Notes under the pieces: generated by a model
Told to the model about the DNA's origin: nothing
Database searches by the model: none
What the model saw: the letters and a program-made list of their open reading frames with translations, nothing else
In this document: piece after piece, positions 9,539 to 18,676 of the stretch
Position numbering within the stretch: the stretch's first letter is position 1
Layout: each line of letters starts with the position of its first letter
Assembly (NCBI GenBank): GCA_905234815.1
Contig: CAJOIX010000002.1
Location: forward strand, 43,074 to 107,073
Length of the DNA stretch: 64,000 nucleotides
Source: an uncultured Prevotella sp.
Lineage (GTDB): Bacteria > Bacteroidota > Bacteroidia > Bacteroidales > Bacteroidaceae
Reading direction: 5' to 3'
Position numbers and translations under genes: made by a program

Positions 9539-10226
9539 TTTTCTAAATGCCGCATTCTTCTTCGTTTGTCTATTGGCGAGTATTATTCAAGCCAAGGGAC
9601 AAACGAAAGAAGAACTGCGCGCATCACTCAAACAAGCCACCGAACGTCTGGCTTTCCATCCAGATTCTGTGGAACTACGCTTGGAAAAAGCTTCGTTCAA
9701 CATGTTACTGGAGCAATACAATTACGCTAAAGAAGAGTACGATTATCTGCTTCAACGGAATCCTAATCTTTTTGCAGCACACTTTTTTCGCGCCTATGCA
9801 AACGAGAAAATGGGACGTTATTCATTTGCTCGAATCGACTATGAGCAAGCCATTATGCTGCAACCCGATCATTTTGAAGCCAAACTTGGATTGGCTATTC
9901 TTCTTAACAAGATGAAACATTATACCGAAGCTATGGACCGAATCAACCAGCTTCTGCAGCAATATCCTGAAAAAGCCGAAGCATATGCTACACGCGCCGG
10001 CTTTGAGAAAGAAAGAGAATACTGGGAATTAGCACTTTATGACTTCACGATAGCCACACAATTAGATCCCAATAACAAAGACTATCACATCAACCGCCTT
10101 GAATTACTGTATCGTTTAAATCAGCAATCAGAGATACCTGCTGAGGAAAAAGCACTAAGATCCTTGGGAATACCCAAACCTGCTATAGATCAAATAAAAG
10201 AACAAGCTAAACACAGACGCAGTTAA
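9528..10226 (+). CDS. Exported tetratricopeptide repeat protein
   Basis: A 232-residue protein with an N-terminal signal peptide ending near 'IIQAKGQ' and roughly five TPR units covering residues 30-200 ('AHFFRAYANEKMG', 'AEAYATRAGFEKE'). It is probably a periplasmic protein-interaction scaffold; no enzyme domain is visible. The ORF track starts at 9474 inside ndk; the ATG at 9528 (MRNNFLNAAFFF) places the signal peptide at the very N-terminus and overlaps ndk by only 11 bases, so it is preferred (9519 is an alternative). The partner is unknown. Confidence 0.8.
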   Translation: MRNNFLNAAFFFVCLLASIIQAKGQTKEELRASLKQATERLAFHPDSVELRLEKASFNMLLEQYNYAKEEYDYLLQRNPNLFAAHFFRAYANEKMGRYSFARIDYEQAIMLQPDHFEAKLGLAILLNKMKHYTEAMDRINQLLQQYPEKAEAYATRAGFEKEREYWELALYDFTIATQLDPNNKDYHINRLELLYRLNQQSEIPAEEKALRSLGIPKPAIDQIKEQAKHRRS

Positions 10227-10411
10227 ATTATTTGCGTGCTATTGTGTTTGCATTTCCACACTTTACTTTTTGTCTCAAAGCAATATTCTTTCTGCACGGC
10301 AGCATCAATTAATTTCACATGACCTATAACCTCATTCGCATTGCAAGACCCATTTAATTCATAATGGTGATTATGATAAATGACGTTTTTGATTTATATA
10401 AAAAACCTCTC

Positions 10412-11902
10412 CTATATTTGAGTCTGCTGCCGATAACGGTAAAAGATAAAAGTGATAGAAGAAATGATGATATAGCAAGCTACACATTCTATCAGATTTA
10501 ACTGAATAGACTCGATACTCGCGCACGGCAAATTAGATATTTTTTGTACGCAAAAAAGCATAGTTGCAGCGAATTTATTCACAAGCATAGTTGTAAAGAA
10601 ACGAGCATCAGTAACTATCCAGCAACAACAACTCAACAGCAAAAAATATGATAAAGGGATAATAATAATATTTGTGAGTAAAAAATAAACGGAGAAACGT
10701 TCGAAGTAAAACATGACCAACGGTGCTGTTAGAATTTGTGCAGCCAACGAAACTGACATCATACCGTAAGTCCAGTCAATAATTTTGATTTTTTTCACAG
10801 TTTTAGGGAGCAGATTGTAAAAGAACGGTTGGTAGATGAATATGCTCAAAACGGCTAAAAAAGAAAGTTGGAAACCTATATCCCAAAGAGCCAATGGATT
10901 TGCAACAAGAATTACTATTGCACAGAAAGATAATGTATTATAAGATAATGATTTACGTTGAATAACCCGAGCTATTTCAGCGACCGTTATCATTAAAGTT
11001 GCACGGATGATTGAGACAGGAAGCCCAACCAAAAATGCGAATGCCCATAACGATGCAATAATGATGGCTGCACTGACCATCCGGAGTCGCCTTTGGGGTA
11101 AAATCAGCACCAGAAAAAAATAGAGAATACCTAAGTGCAGCCCTGACAAGGCCAAAATATGCGAGGCACCTGCAATGGAAAACTCCTCACGAATTTCTTT
11201 CGACAATGCACTCCGTTCGCCCAGTGAAATTGCTGCAACCAAAGGTACAATTTGCTCGTCAAGCAAAAGGTGCATGTTATGAACAATACGCTGGCGTCGC
11301 TTCAGTAATTCAATCTTCAGCTTTGTCCATTTCGACAGATGACTATAATCTACTCGTGCTTTTTTCCATGCAGTGTCGTGAATGAATGTTTGACCAGAGA
11401 TACCTTGTGTGAGCAACCAAAGGGAATAATTGAAATTACTGTTACTTTGAACATTAAGCGGTTTTTCAAGGGTTGAACTAACAATGATACCGTCTCCTAC
11501 GGACAAACGTTGATAGCGGCATGTGATAGTATCCCGTAATATGGTGGCACGGACAGTTATGGGAGTGTTTTGAGATGTAATCAGCAGATTAAAGTGCACC
11601 ACTCTACCCCGTTCCGTTGGCTGAGAAAGCAACACTCCTTCGTAAACAATATCGTCAGAGGGAAATTTAGGCTGCAAACGAATAAGTTCTCTTTGTGTAA
11701 GCCACCCGCCTAAACAAAAGATTCCAATCAGTAGTGCTATCGATTGTACACTTATTCTCCGCCAAAGAAAATAAATAACTATGGATAAGACGATTGCCGC
11801 AAGCCAAATCCTCTCCCCTATCCAATTCATTGTGTAATAACCCACGATGATACCAAGAATGAATACGATGCATACTCGGACAAGAGGATTTAATTGCCAC
11901 AT
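10412..11902 (-). CDS. comEC: ComEC/Rec2-type DNA-uptake channel, without the nuclease-like domain
   Basis: A 496-residue polytopic membrane protein. An N-terminal pair of helices and a small beta domain (DUF4131-like, to about residue 180) is followed by the Competence domain with the diagnostic 'GASHILALSGLHLGILY' and repeated hydrophobic segments to the C-terminus. ComEC carries single-stranded DNA across the inner membrane during natural transformation. The metallo-beta-lactamase-like domain that often follows is absent: the chain stops about 40 residues after the last helix. A shorter form is known in Bacteroidota, so this may be complete rather than truncated. It lies 37 bases downstream of the DUF3078 gene, possibly in one transcript. 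Confidence 0.85.
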   Translation of the reverse strand: MWQLNPLVRVCIVFILGIIVGYYTMNWIGERIWLAAIVLSIVIYFLWRRISVQSIALLIGIFCLGGWLTQRELIRLQPKFPSDDIVYEGVLLSQPTERGRVVHFNLLITSQNTPITVRATILRDTITCRYQRLSVGDGIIVSSTLEKPLNVQSNSNFNYSLWLLTQGISGQTFIHDTAWKKARVDYSHLSKWTKLKIELLKRRQRIVHNMHLLLDEQIVPLVAAISLGERSALSKEIREEFSIAGASHILALSGLHLGILYFFLVLILPQRRLRMVSAAIIIASLWAFAFLVGLPVSIIRATLMITVAEIARVIQRKSLSYNTLSFCAIVILVANPLALWDIGFQLSFLAVLSIFIYQPFFYNLLPKTVKKIKIIDWTYGMMSVSLAAQILTAPLVMFYFERFSVYFLLTNIIIIPLSYFLLLSCCCWIVTDARFFTTMLVNKFAATMLFCVQKISNLPCASIESIQLNLIECVACYIIISSITFIFYRYRQQTQI

Positions 11903-11939
11903 GGGGTAAGGTGTGTTAGCCTGAAGGTGTCAAGAGAGA

Positions 11940-13172
11940 CTAAAATGAATAGGAAAATCCCAACGAGGTGTATTCCTTCAACTGCCAGTATGTTTTACCA
12001 TCTTGGCGCGTTGCATTATCGTCAAAGCGTGGATATACGAAGATGTTGGCCGATATAAATCTGTTGAACTTAAAGGAAAATGTATTTTCCCATTCAAGTT
12101 CAGACCGTTTGTAGGTGGTATATCCATAGAGCCGTGTCTTCCAGGAGATATTGTCGGAGAATTTCCAAAGCAGTTCAATGGTCACCTGCGAACCTTTATC
12201 TAAAAGCGTATGCTTTCCTTCGTCCAAGCCATAGCGGGGTCCCAACTCCGTACGATTTACATATCGGAAATTGAAAGCCAATGGTGCCAAATGTACATTA
12301 CCCGTAAGTCGGCTCTTGAGAGCTTCTACTGAGTAATCCATACCCAAAGAGATATTTAAGTTCAAGGGCGACATGAAATCGGAATAAACATAAGCATCAT
12401 TATTCTTGTAACCGCGAGTAAACTGTGTATAGCCAATAAACTGGAGCGTATAATACCAACGTTTAGTTGCTTGCAATCCAAATTTTGAAGTCAATCGAAT
12501 AAGGTCCTCGGTGGTTTTGAATTGATGTAAGGAATCTGTACGTGAGGTCTGGAATCCAAGTTTCAGCTCCAGGGTATTATCCCATTTTACTTTTTGCTTA
12601 TTGTTATAATTGGCAGAGAAAGTGGCTGATCCTACCATAGAATAACTCGATTCGCCCCCCTTATACCAGTTGGATGATATGTAGTTTTGCAGGAATTGCA
12701 AGTAGTAATCACCGCCATAAGTCCAAAAGTTTGGTTTTTTTATCTCTACAACCGGCATCACTGCGATGGGTTCAGACGGTAATCCGGGCGCATCTGTCAG
12801 GTTATCCATCTCTTTTTTAACTACAGATGGTTCTTCTTCTGGCAGTACAGGCGAAAGGATTTTTTCAGCAGGCACAAAACGAAAGACATGTTCGGGATGA
12901 TTCAGAAAGAATTCTACCATTTGCCGACTGTGGTCTTGCATCATATCAGACGATGCCGATAGTGAAAAGAATTTTTCCAAGTCGCTACCCCTCATGATTG
13001 GCAATAATGAGTTGATTGTCCAAGGCGACTGATTTCGCCCAATTAGCGACGGTCTAATAGCAGATAAAGAATCGGAATATTGCTGGATTCTTATGCTTAT
13101 AGAATCTTGTGCATGTACCGAATAAGGGCAAATCAATGCTATAATAAATAATGTCCTAACTATAATTCTCAT
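11940..13172 (-). CDS. DUF3078 outer-membrane beta-barrel protein
   Basis: A 410-residue exported protein with a signal peptide ending at 'YSVHAQ'. From residue 155 on it carries the DUF3078 signature ('YYLQFLQNYISSNWYKGG') and then alternating beta-strand sequence with many Trp, Tyr and Phe, ending in 'YSF', as expected for an outer-membrane barrel. Residues 25-150 are a less ordered periplasmic or plug segment. The function of DUF3078 is unknown. The neighbours are ComEC and a lipid kinase on the same strand, with spacings of 37 and 33 bases, so the three may be co-transcribed. Confidence 0.8.
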   Translation of the reverse strand: MRIIVRTLFIIALICPYSVHAQDSISIRIQQYSDSLSAIRPSLIGRNQSPWTINSLLPIMRGSDLEKFFSLSASSDMMQDHSRQMVEFFLNHPEHVFRFVPAEKILSPVLPEEEPSVVKKEMDNLTDAPGLPSEPIAVMPVVEIKKPNFWTYGGDYYLQFLQNYISSNWYKGGESSYSMVGSATFSANYNNKQKVKWDNTLELKLGFQTSRTDSLHQFKTTEDLIRLTSKFGLQATKRWYYTLQFIGYTQFTRGYKNNDAYVYSDFMSPLNLNISLGMDYSVEALKSRLTGNVHLAPLAFNFRYVNRTELGPRYGLDEGKHTLLDKGSQVTIELLWKFSDNISWKTRLYGYTTYKRSELEWENTFSFKFNRFISANIFVYPRFDDNATRQDGKTYWQLKEYTSLGFSYSF

Positions 13173-13205
13173 CTCGTTTCTTTGCTTTTATCCTGAATGT
13201 ATTGT

Positions 13206-14234
13206 TTAAATACTCAATTTCCGTTGCAGCGACTTGCTTACAGCTAATACATGACGACCTTGTTTTTGCAAATCATTGCGCATGGCATGAACTTCGTTCA
13301 AGAATACTGATGCTGCTGTTTGCAGAGCGTTCGGGCGCCGCAACCGTTTATTGGCTTTACCATTGACGATTACGCGTATGCCTTTATTAACAACTTCCAC
13401 CACAATATCACGTCCTGCCCAGACTGGATCACCATCATAATGAATCACGCCTTCAGTGCTGCGATGCACCACAAGCCGCTTGGTTCTAAATGTATGTATA
13501 AAGGAACTTTTGTCCAAAGTTTTGTTAAACATTTCGATGCTAATCTGTGGAGCATCAATGAGTTTAAACGGTTCCATCACAATCACATCAAGCAGTCCGT
13601 CGCTCATAGAAGCCTGCGGGGCAATATAAGCGTTGTTTCCATATTGCGAGGCGTTGGCACAGGAAACCAAGAAGGCCTTATAGCGCTGTGTGCCACTCGC
13701 ATCTGTAATTTCGTAAGTCTCTGGTTGATAGCGTAATCCTTCTTTGAGGATTTGTTCCAGATAAGTCACAGGACCGCGCTTACCTGCCTCTGAAAATTTC
13801 TGACTTACGAAAGCATCAAAACCCATGCCGCAAGTACAGAAGAATGGATGTCCATCAATAAGTCCATAGTCAAGTTCGTGCACTTCGAAAGCATTGATGA
13901 CATCTAAAGCTTTCTTGACAGAAAGAGGTAAAAAAAGATGGCGTGCCAATCCGTTTCCAGAACCGCATGGTACTATTCCCAATGCTGTTTGCGTACCAAT
14001 AAGTCCTCGTGCAGTTTCATTTACAGTTCCATCACCTCCTACTGCCACAACAGCGTCCACGCCGTTACGAGCAGCCATTGTTGCCAAATCGGACGCATGC
14101 CCAGCATGAGTGGTAAAAGTAATATCGAATTCGAACTTCTCGACATCGACAGATTTCTCCAACAATGGCATAAGAGCCTGTTTGTCGGATGTACCAGAAT
14201 GGGGATTGACTATAAACAGTAACTTCTTTTTCAT
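13206..14234 (-). CDS. YegS/BmrU-type lipid (diacylglycerol-like) kinase
   Basis: A 342-residue cytoplasmic enzyme of the DAGK_cat family, expected to phosphorylate a lipid alcohol such as diacylglycerol with ATP. The ATP-binding and catalytic motif 'GGDGTVNETARGL' is at residues 68-80, after the N-terminal 'VNPHSG' motif, and 'CGSGNGLARHLF' follows. The C-terminal beta domain has 'DGLLDVIV' and 'HYDGDPVW', both typical. The real substrate cannot be told from sequence. It is on the minus strand, upstream of the DUF3078 gene. Confidence 0.88.
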   Translation of the reverse strand: MKKKLLFIVNPHSGTSDKQALMPLLEKSVDVEKFEFDITFTTHAGHASDLATMAARNGVDAVVAVGGDGTVNETARGLIGTQTALGIVPCGSGNGLARHLFLPLSVKKALDVINAFEVHELDYGLIDGHPFFCTCGMGFDAFVSQKFSEAGKRGPVTYLEQILKEGLRYQPETYEITDASGTQRYKAFLVSCANASQYGNNAYIAPQASMSDGLLDVIVMEPFKLIDAPQISIEMFNKTLDKSSFIHTFRTKRLVVHRSTEGVIHYDGDPVWAGRDIVVEVVNKGIRVIVNGKANKRLRRPNALQTAASVFLNEVHAMRNDLQKQGRHVLAVSKSLQRKLSI

Positions 14235-14346
14235 TACCTCACCAATCGTCCTGTATATTTACACATAGTCCCTCTGCTGATACTGGTTCGGAAGAATCAA
14301 GTCTGAGCAGAGGGATTTAGCGTTATAATTCAAACTTCAAATGCAA

Positions 14347-14733
14347 TTAGAAAGGCAGATCATCGGCCTGTTCTTCTGCTGGCGCTGCATCTTGAGGTGG
14401 GAAGGGAGCCTGCTCAGGAGCGGCCTGTGTAGGAGCTGCGGCGGCAGCTGGTTGTGCGGCGTTCAAATCAACCTGACGCACATCAAAGGCACGGATATCT
14501 GTGTACCAACGACCTTGATATTCTCGAGCATCAATATCAAAGGACACATTCACAACCTGGCCTAACTGTATATTAAAACGGGCAAGACGATCAGAACCAA
14601 ACACGCGAAAAACCATCTTGCGGGGATAAGCATCCAGTGTCTCAATAACGAAATCCTGTGCTTCCCATTCGCCACGGGCTGATACACCACTACGTTTTTC
14701 CAATGCAGCAATAACTTTTCCTTGTAATTCCAT
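14347..14733 (-). CDS. DUF3127 OB-fold protein with SSB-like acidic tail
   Basis: A 128-residue protein. Residues 1-90 match the DUF3127 family, which is predicted to be an OB fold related to single-stranded DNA-binding proteins ('MELQGKV', 'YTDIRAFDV'). Residues 92-122 are a disordered Ala/Pro/Gln linker and the chain ends in DDLPF, the same kind of acidic tip with terminal phenylalanine that SSB uses to recruit repair and replication proteins. It is divergent from dnaN across a 163-bp promoter region. A role in DNA metabolism is inferred from the fold, the tip and the neighbour, not proven. Confidence 0.8.
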   Translation of the reverse strand: MELQGKVIAALEKRSGVSARGEWEAQDFVIETLDAYPRKMVFRVFGSDRLARFNIQLGQVVNVSFDIDAREYQGRWYTDIRAFDVRQVDLNAAQPAAAAAPTQAAPEQAPFPPQDAAPAEEQADDLPF

Positions 14734-14820
14734 TTTTTGAAATCTCTAAAGATTGAACATTTTCTTTTCGTCTGCGAAATTAGTAAAAACTTCAAAATTG
14801 CTAAAGTTTTCATCCTTTTT

Positions 14821-14851
14821 TTTGTTGTATCTCGAGAAATTTGTACTTTTG
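14821..14851 (+). promoter_or_regulatory. dnaN promoter
   Basis: TTTG at 14821-14824 and TACTTTTG at 14844-14851 are separated by exactly 19 bp, an ideal Bacteroidetes sigma-ABfr promoter. The predicted start is near 14857, giving a 5' leader of about 40 bases. Confidence 0.8.
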
Positions 14852-14896
14852 TAGCATTGAAAAATAATCGAAAAAATACAATAAAAACAATCAACA

Positions 14897-16021
14897 ATGA
14901 GATTTACAGTATCCAGTACTGCTTTGAGCAGTAAATTACAGGCACTCTCTAAGGTCATCAACAGCAAAAATTCTATGCCCATTTTGGAGTGTTTCCTTTT
15001 CGAAATCAACGGTCAGCAGCTTTCGATGACAGCCAGCGATGGTGAGAATGTGATGAAAAGCACAATTGCTCTTGACGCTGCCGATGCTGATGCACGCTTT
15101 GCTGTGCCCAGTGCAACTGTACTTGAAGCCATGCGCGAACTTCCAGAGCAGCCGTTGCAGTTTGATGTTGATTTAAACAGCAAGAATATCATCATCCATT
15201 ACCAAAATGGTGTATATAATTTCACTGCCCAAAACGCAGACGAATATCCCCTTGTGCAACCTATTTCTGGAGATTCCCGCACCATTAATCTCTCCTGTGA
15301 ATTACTGAGCGAGAACCTCAACCGCACACTATTCGCAACTGGTCAGGATGAATTACGCCCGGTGATGAATGGTGTATATTTTGACTTGACCTCTGAAGGT
15401 CTGGCCATCGTAGCCAGCGATGGTCACAAACTGGTTCGCAACATTAATTTCAACATTAAGACCGACCAGCCCGCTGCCTTCATTCTTCCTAAGAAACCCG
15501 CTACTCTACTCAAGAATATTCTGGGAAAAGAGGCTGGCGATGTAACCATTCAGTTCAACGAACGGAATGTAGAAATAACCTTCACTGATACAGTTCTGAA
15601 CAGCCGACTCATCGAAGGTCGCTATCCCAACTATAATTCAGTGATTCCGAAAAACAATCCCAACCGCCTGACCATTGATCGTAAGGTATTCATCAGCGCT
15701 CTACGCCGTGTACTACCATTCGCCAGTGAAAGTTCTCAGCAGATACGTCTGACGTTAGAAATGGGATTGATGAAATTATCTTCACAAGACATCGACTTTT
15801 CAACCAGCGCAGAAGAGAAACTTACCTGCGACTATACAGGACAGAACATGAGTATTGGCTTCAAGGGAAGCTCACTCACAGAAATTCTCACCAATCTCGA
15901 TTGCGAAAACGTTGATTTGCTACTGGCTGATCCAAGTCGTGCTGGCATCATCGTTCCTTCTCAGCAAAAGGAAGGTGAAGATGTGCTGATGCTCATCATG
16001 CCAATGTTGCTCAACGACTAA
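14897..16021 (+). CDS. dnaN: DNA polymerase III beta subunit (sliding clamp)
   Basis: A 374-residue ring-forming clamp that tethers the replicative polymerase to DNA. The three-fold repeated domain layout is recognisable: 'LQALSKVINSKNSMPILECF' in domain 1, 'DELRPVMNGVYFDL' in domain 2, and a C-terminal 'IIVPSQQKEGEDVLMLIMPM' in domain 3. The length is normal. Its own promoter lies just upstream and a bulged terminator follows at 16045. dnaA and other origin genes are not seen next to it, so this is not evidence for the replication origin. Confidence 0.95.
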   Translation: MRFTVSSTALSSKLQALSKVINSKNSMPILECFLFEINGQQLSMTASDGENVMKSTIALDAADADARFAVPSATVLEAMRELPEQPLQFDVDLNSKNIIIHYQNGVYNFTAQNADEYPLVQPISGDSRTINLSCELLSENLNRTLFATGQDELRPVMNGVYFDLTSEGLAIVASDGHKLVRNINFNIKTDQPAAFILPKKPATLLKNILGKEAGDVTIQFNERNVEITFTDTVLNSRLIEGRYPNYNSVIPKNNPNRLTIDRKVFISALRRVLPFASESSQQIRLTLEMGLMKLSSQDIDFSTSAEEKLTCDYTGQNMSIGFKGSSLTEILTNLDCENVDLLLADPSRAGIIVPSQQKEGEDVLMLIMPMLLND

Positions 16022-16044
16022 TAATAATCATTGTAAACACAATA

Positions 16045-16088
16045 AAGCCCTCGTAGTTTTTTGCAAGAAAAGCTACGGGGCTTATTTT
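16045..16088 (+). terminator. Intrinsic terminator after dnaN
   Basis: AAGCCC-T-CGTAG pairs with CTACGGGGCTT (one bulged base) around a 16-base loop and is followed by TTATTTT. It separates dnaN from the DUF4835-recN genes. Confidence 0.75.
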
Positions 16089-16092
16089 CAAT

Positions 16093-16992
16093 ATGAAAAA
16101 GCTCCTTACACTGATATTACTATTTCTAACGCTCGGTGCAAATGCACAGGAGCTACAGGCTCGTGTGACCATCAACCACAGCCAGATTCAAGGCACAGAC
16201 GTCTCTATTTTCGATAATCTGCAAGAGACGCTGGAACAGTTTCTCAATGATCAGCAATGGACCAATCTCCAGTTTCGACAGAACGAACGCATCAATTGTT
16301 CGTTCAATATCACTGTGACCAAATACGATCAGAGCAACAATTTGTTCACGTGTAAGGCGCTTATACAAGCCAATCGCCCAGTTTACAATGCCGCATACAC
16401 CACCGCAATCTACAACAACACTGATAACGATTTCAATTTTGAATTCACACAGTTCCAGCAGTTGGCCTTCAACGAAGAAACTGTAGATAATCAACTCACT
16501 GCCCTACTGGCCTATTATGCTTATCTTATCATTGGACTTGATTTGGAAACCTTTGCACCAATGGGTGGGGAAGAATGCTTATTGCGATGCTACAACATTG
16601 CCAACAATGCACAAAGTCTGAACTTCACTGGGTGGAAATCGTTCGATGACAACAGAAATCGGTATGCCATTATTAACGATTATCTCGATACTGGCATGGA
16701 ACCCTTTCGTCGTCTTCAATATAACTACTACCGATTGGGACTTGATGAAATGGCGAATAATGTTGAACGCGGACGAACCAATATCTCTACTACATTGGAA
16801 GAAGACTTGAAACAATGTCACGAAAATCGTCCTTTGTCGCTTCTGCCGCAAATATGGACAGACTATAAACGTGATGAACTGGCCAATATCTATAAAGGCA
16901 AAGGCACACAGAAAGAAAAAGAAACAGTCTACGAAATACTCTTTTCCATCAATGCCAGTCAAAGCAACGCATGGGATCAAATAAAACAATGA
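16093..16992 (+). CDS. DUF4835 family exported protein (PorD-like)
   Basis: A 299-residue protein with a signal peptide ending at 'GANAQ' and the DUF4835 pattern, including 'INCSFNITV' and 'YYAYLIIGLDLETF'. Members of this family have been annotated as PorD, a component associated with the type IX secretion/gliding system, though its job is poorly defined; I recall this name from annotation usage and cannot check it here. The gene sits immediately before recN (5-base gap), a pairing common in Bacteroidota. If the PorD link is right, it hints at a type IX secretion system, in line with the T9SS-like tail on the CE7 esterase at 47820. Confidence 0.8.
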   Translation: MKKLLTLILLFLTLGANAQELQARVTINHSQIQGTDVSIFDNLQETLEQFLNDQQWTNLQFRQNERINCSFNITVTKYDQSNNLFTCKALIQANRPVYNAAYTTAIYNNTDNDFNFEFTQFQQLAFNEETVDNQLTALLAYYAYLIIGLDLETFAPMGGEECLLRCYNIANNAQSLNFTGWKSFDDNRNRYAIINDYLDTGMEPFRRLQYNYYRLGLDEMANNVERGRTNISTTLEEDLKQCHENRPLSLLPQIWTDYKRDELANIYKGKGTQKEKETVYEILFSINASQSNAWDQIKQ

Positions 16993-16996
16993 ACCA

Positions 16997-18655
16997 ATGC
17001 TGACCGAACTAACCATACAAAATTATACCATTATTGACAGTTTGAATGTAAACTTTCATAATGGCTTTTCCGTTATCACCGGCGAAACCGGAGCCGGCAA
17101 GAGTATTATTTTAGGTGCTATCGGCTTACTTACTGGCAACAGAGCTGATCCTAAAACACTCCGCAATCCTGAGAAGAAATGCATTGTGGAGGCGATTTTT
17201 GACATCCGCCAGAATCCGCTTCTCGATTTTTTTCAAACAAATGAGATAGATACAGATGGCGAAGAATGTATCCTCCGTCGTGAAATTCTCCCAAGTGGCA
17301 AGTCGCGTTCATTCATCAACGATACTCCCGTAGGACTTTCCCAGATGAAGGAGCTTACGGCACACCTTATCGACATTCATTCGCAACATCAAAACTTACT
17401 TCTTGAAACGGAAGATTTTCAGCTCAGTGTGCTCGACACCGTGGCCAACAATCAAGAATTGCTTGTACGTTACCGCACTGCTTATGCCAACATGAAACAA
17501 GCAGAGCAACAATTAAACGCAGCAAAACAAGAGATTGAGGCAACACGCGAACAGGAAGATTTTTTACGTTTCCAATTTAACGAACTCTCCAATGCACATC
17601 TGCAAGAAGGTGAAGAAGATGACTTGATTGAATCAATAAATACGCTCAGCCACTCTGAAGAAATTAAGGAAGGGCTCTATCATGCATCGCAATTACTTTC
17701 TTCCGAACAAGGAGTTGTCAGCCAACTGAAGCAAATCGATGTCCATCTTAATCGAGTTTCATCCGTTTATCCAGCCTTATCTGAATTGCCCGAGCGTATC
17801 AATTCTTTACTCATTGAAAGTAAAGATATTTCATCAGAGGTGTCGGCGCATTTAGAAAAGATTGATTTCGACCCTGCTGAACTCGACAAGATGCAAATCC
17901 GCCTGGATCAGTTACAATCACTCAAGCAAAAATATAAAGTCGATACAATCGGTGAACTTATCACCCAACTTTCAACGCTTAACACTCAGCTATCAGCACT
18001 TACCGACAGCTCGGCACATTTAGAAGACCTTGAGTCTGCTGTCGCAGATAGTAAAAAGGAATGCTTGACGATTGCATCCAACTTGACGAAATTACGCCAA
18101 GACGCTGCCCGCATGGTGGAAGAAAGAATGAAGAAAGACCTACAAGCCTTAGGTATGCCTAAAGTGCAATTCCAGGTTCAGCTCTCCCCCATCCTCTCAG
18201 GTCTGTCGTCTAAGGGTTCAGATGCTGTTGAGTATCTCTTCAGTGCTAACACCACACCCCTGCTCCCCATCAGTCAAATCGCATCGGGCGGCGAAATAGC
18301 TCGAGTGATGCTCTGCTTGAAAGCGCTTCTGAGTGAAACACATGGTCAACCTACCATCATCTTTGATGAGATAGACACGGGTGTCAGTGGTGCCATTGCC
18401 GAACGCATGGCATTCATCATGGACAACATGGGCAAGGCAGGACGCCAAGTCATCTCCATCACACACCTGCCTCAAATTGCCGCCAGAGGTCTTCATCACT
18501 ACCGTGTAGAAAAGCACGATACCGCTGATGGAACAAATAGTAACATGAAAGAATTAAACAAAGAAGAACGCATTCACGAACTCGCTCAAATGCTCAGTGG
18601 AGTGAACATCACTGAAGCTGCCACTTTGCAAGCCCAAGAACTTCTCAAAAATTAA
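16997..18655 (+). CDS. recN: DNA repair protein RecN
   Basis: A 552-residue SMC-like ATPase used in double-strand break repair. The N-terminal Walker A reads 'TGETGAGKSIIL'; a long coiled coil spans about residues 150-370; the C-terminal half has the signature 'IASGGEIARVMLCLKALL' and Walker B 'TIIFDEIDTGVSG'. The order and length are as expected. It starts 5 bases after the DUF4835 gene and is followed after 21 bases by the TPR gene. Confidence 0.95.
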   Translation: MLTELTIQNYTIIDSLNVNFHNGFSVITGETGAGKSIILGAIGLLTGNRADPKTLRNPEKKCIVEAIFDIRQNPLLDFFQTNEIDTDGEECILRREILPSGKSRSFINDTPVGLSQMKELTAHLIDIHSQHQNLLLETEDFQLSVLDTVANNQELLVRYRTAYANMKQAEQQLNAAKQEIEATREQEDFLRFQFNELSNAHLQEGEEDDLIESINTLSHSEEIKEGLYHASQLLSSEQGVVSQLKQIDVHLNRVSSVYPALSELPERINSLLIESKDISSEVSAHLEKIDFDPAELDKMQIRLDQLQSLKQKYKVDTIGELITQLSTLNTQLSALTDSSAHLEDLESAVADSKKECLTIASNLTKLRQDAARMVEERMKKDLQALGMPKVQFQVQLSPILSGLSSKGSDAVEYLFSANTTPLLPISQIASGGEIARVMLCLKALLSETHGQPTIIFDEIDTGVSGAIAERMAFIMDNMGKAGRQVISITHLPQIAARGLHHYRVEKHDTADGTNSNMKELNKEERIHELAQMLSGVNITEAATLQAQELLKN

Positions 18656-18676
18656 TTAGATTAAAATACCCGAAAG

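Noticed and set aside
14897-16021. Replication origin near dnaN
   Set aside because: No dnaA, gyrase or DnaA-box cluster is visible, and in Bacteroidota dnaN is often away from the origin.
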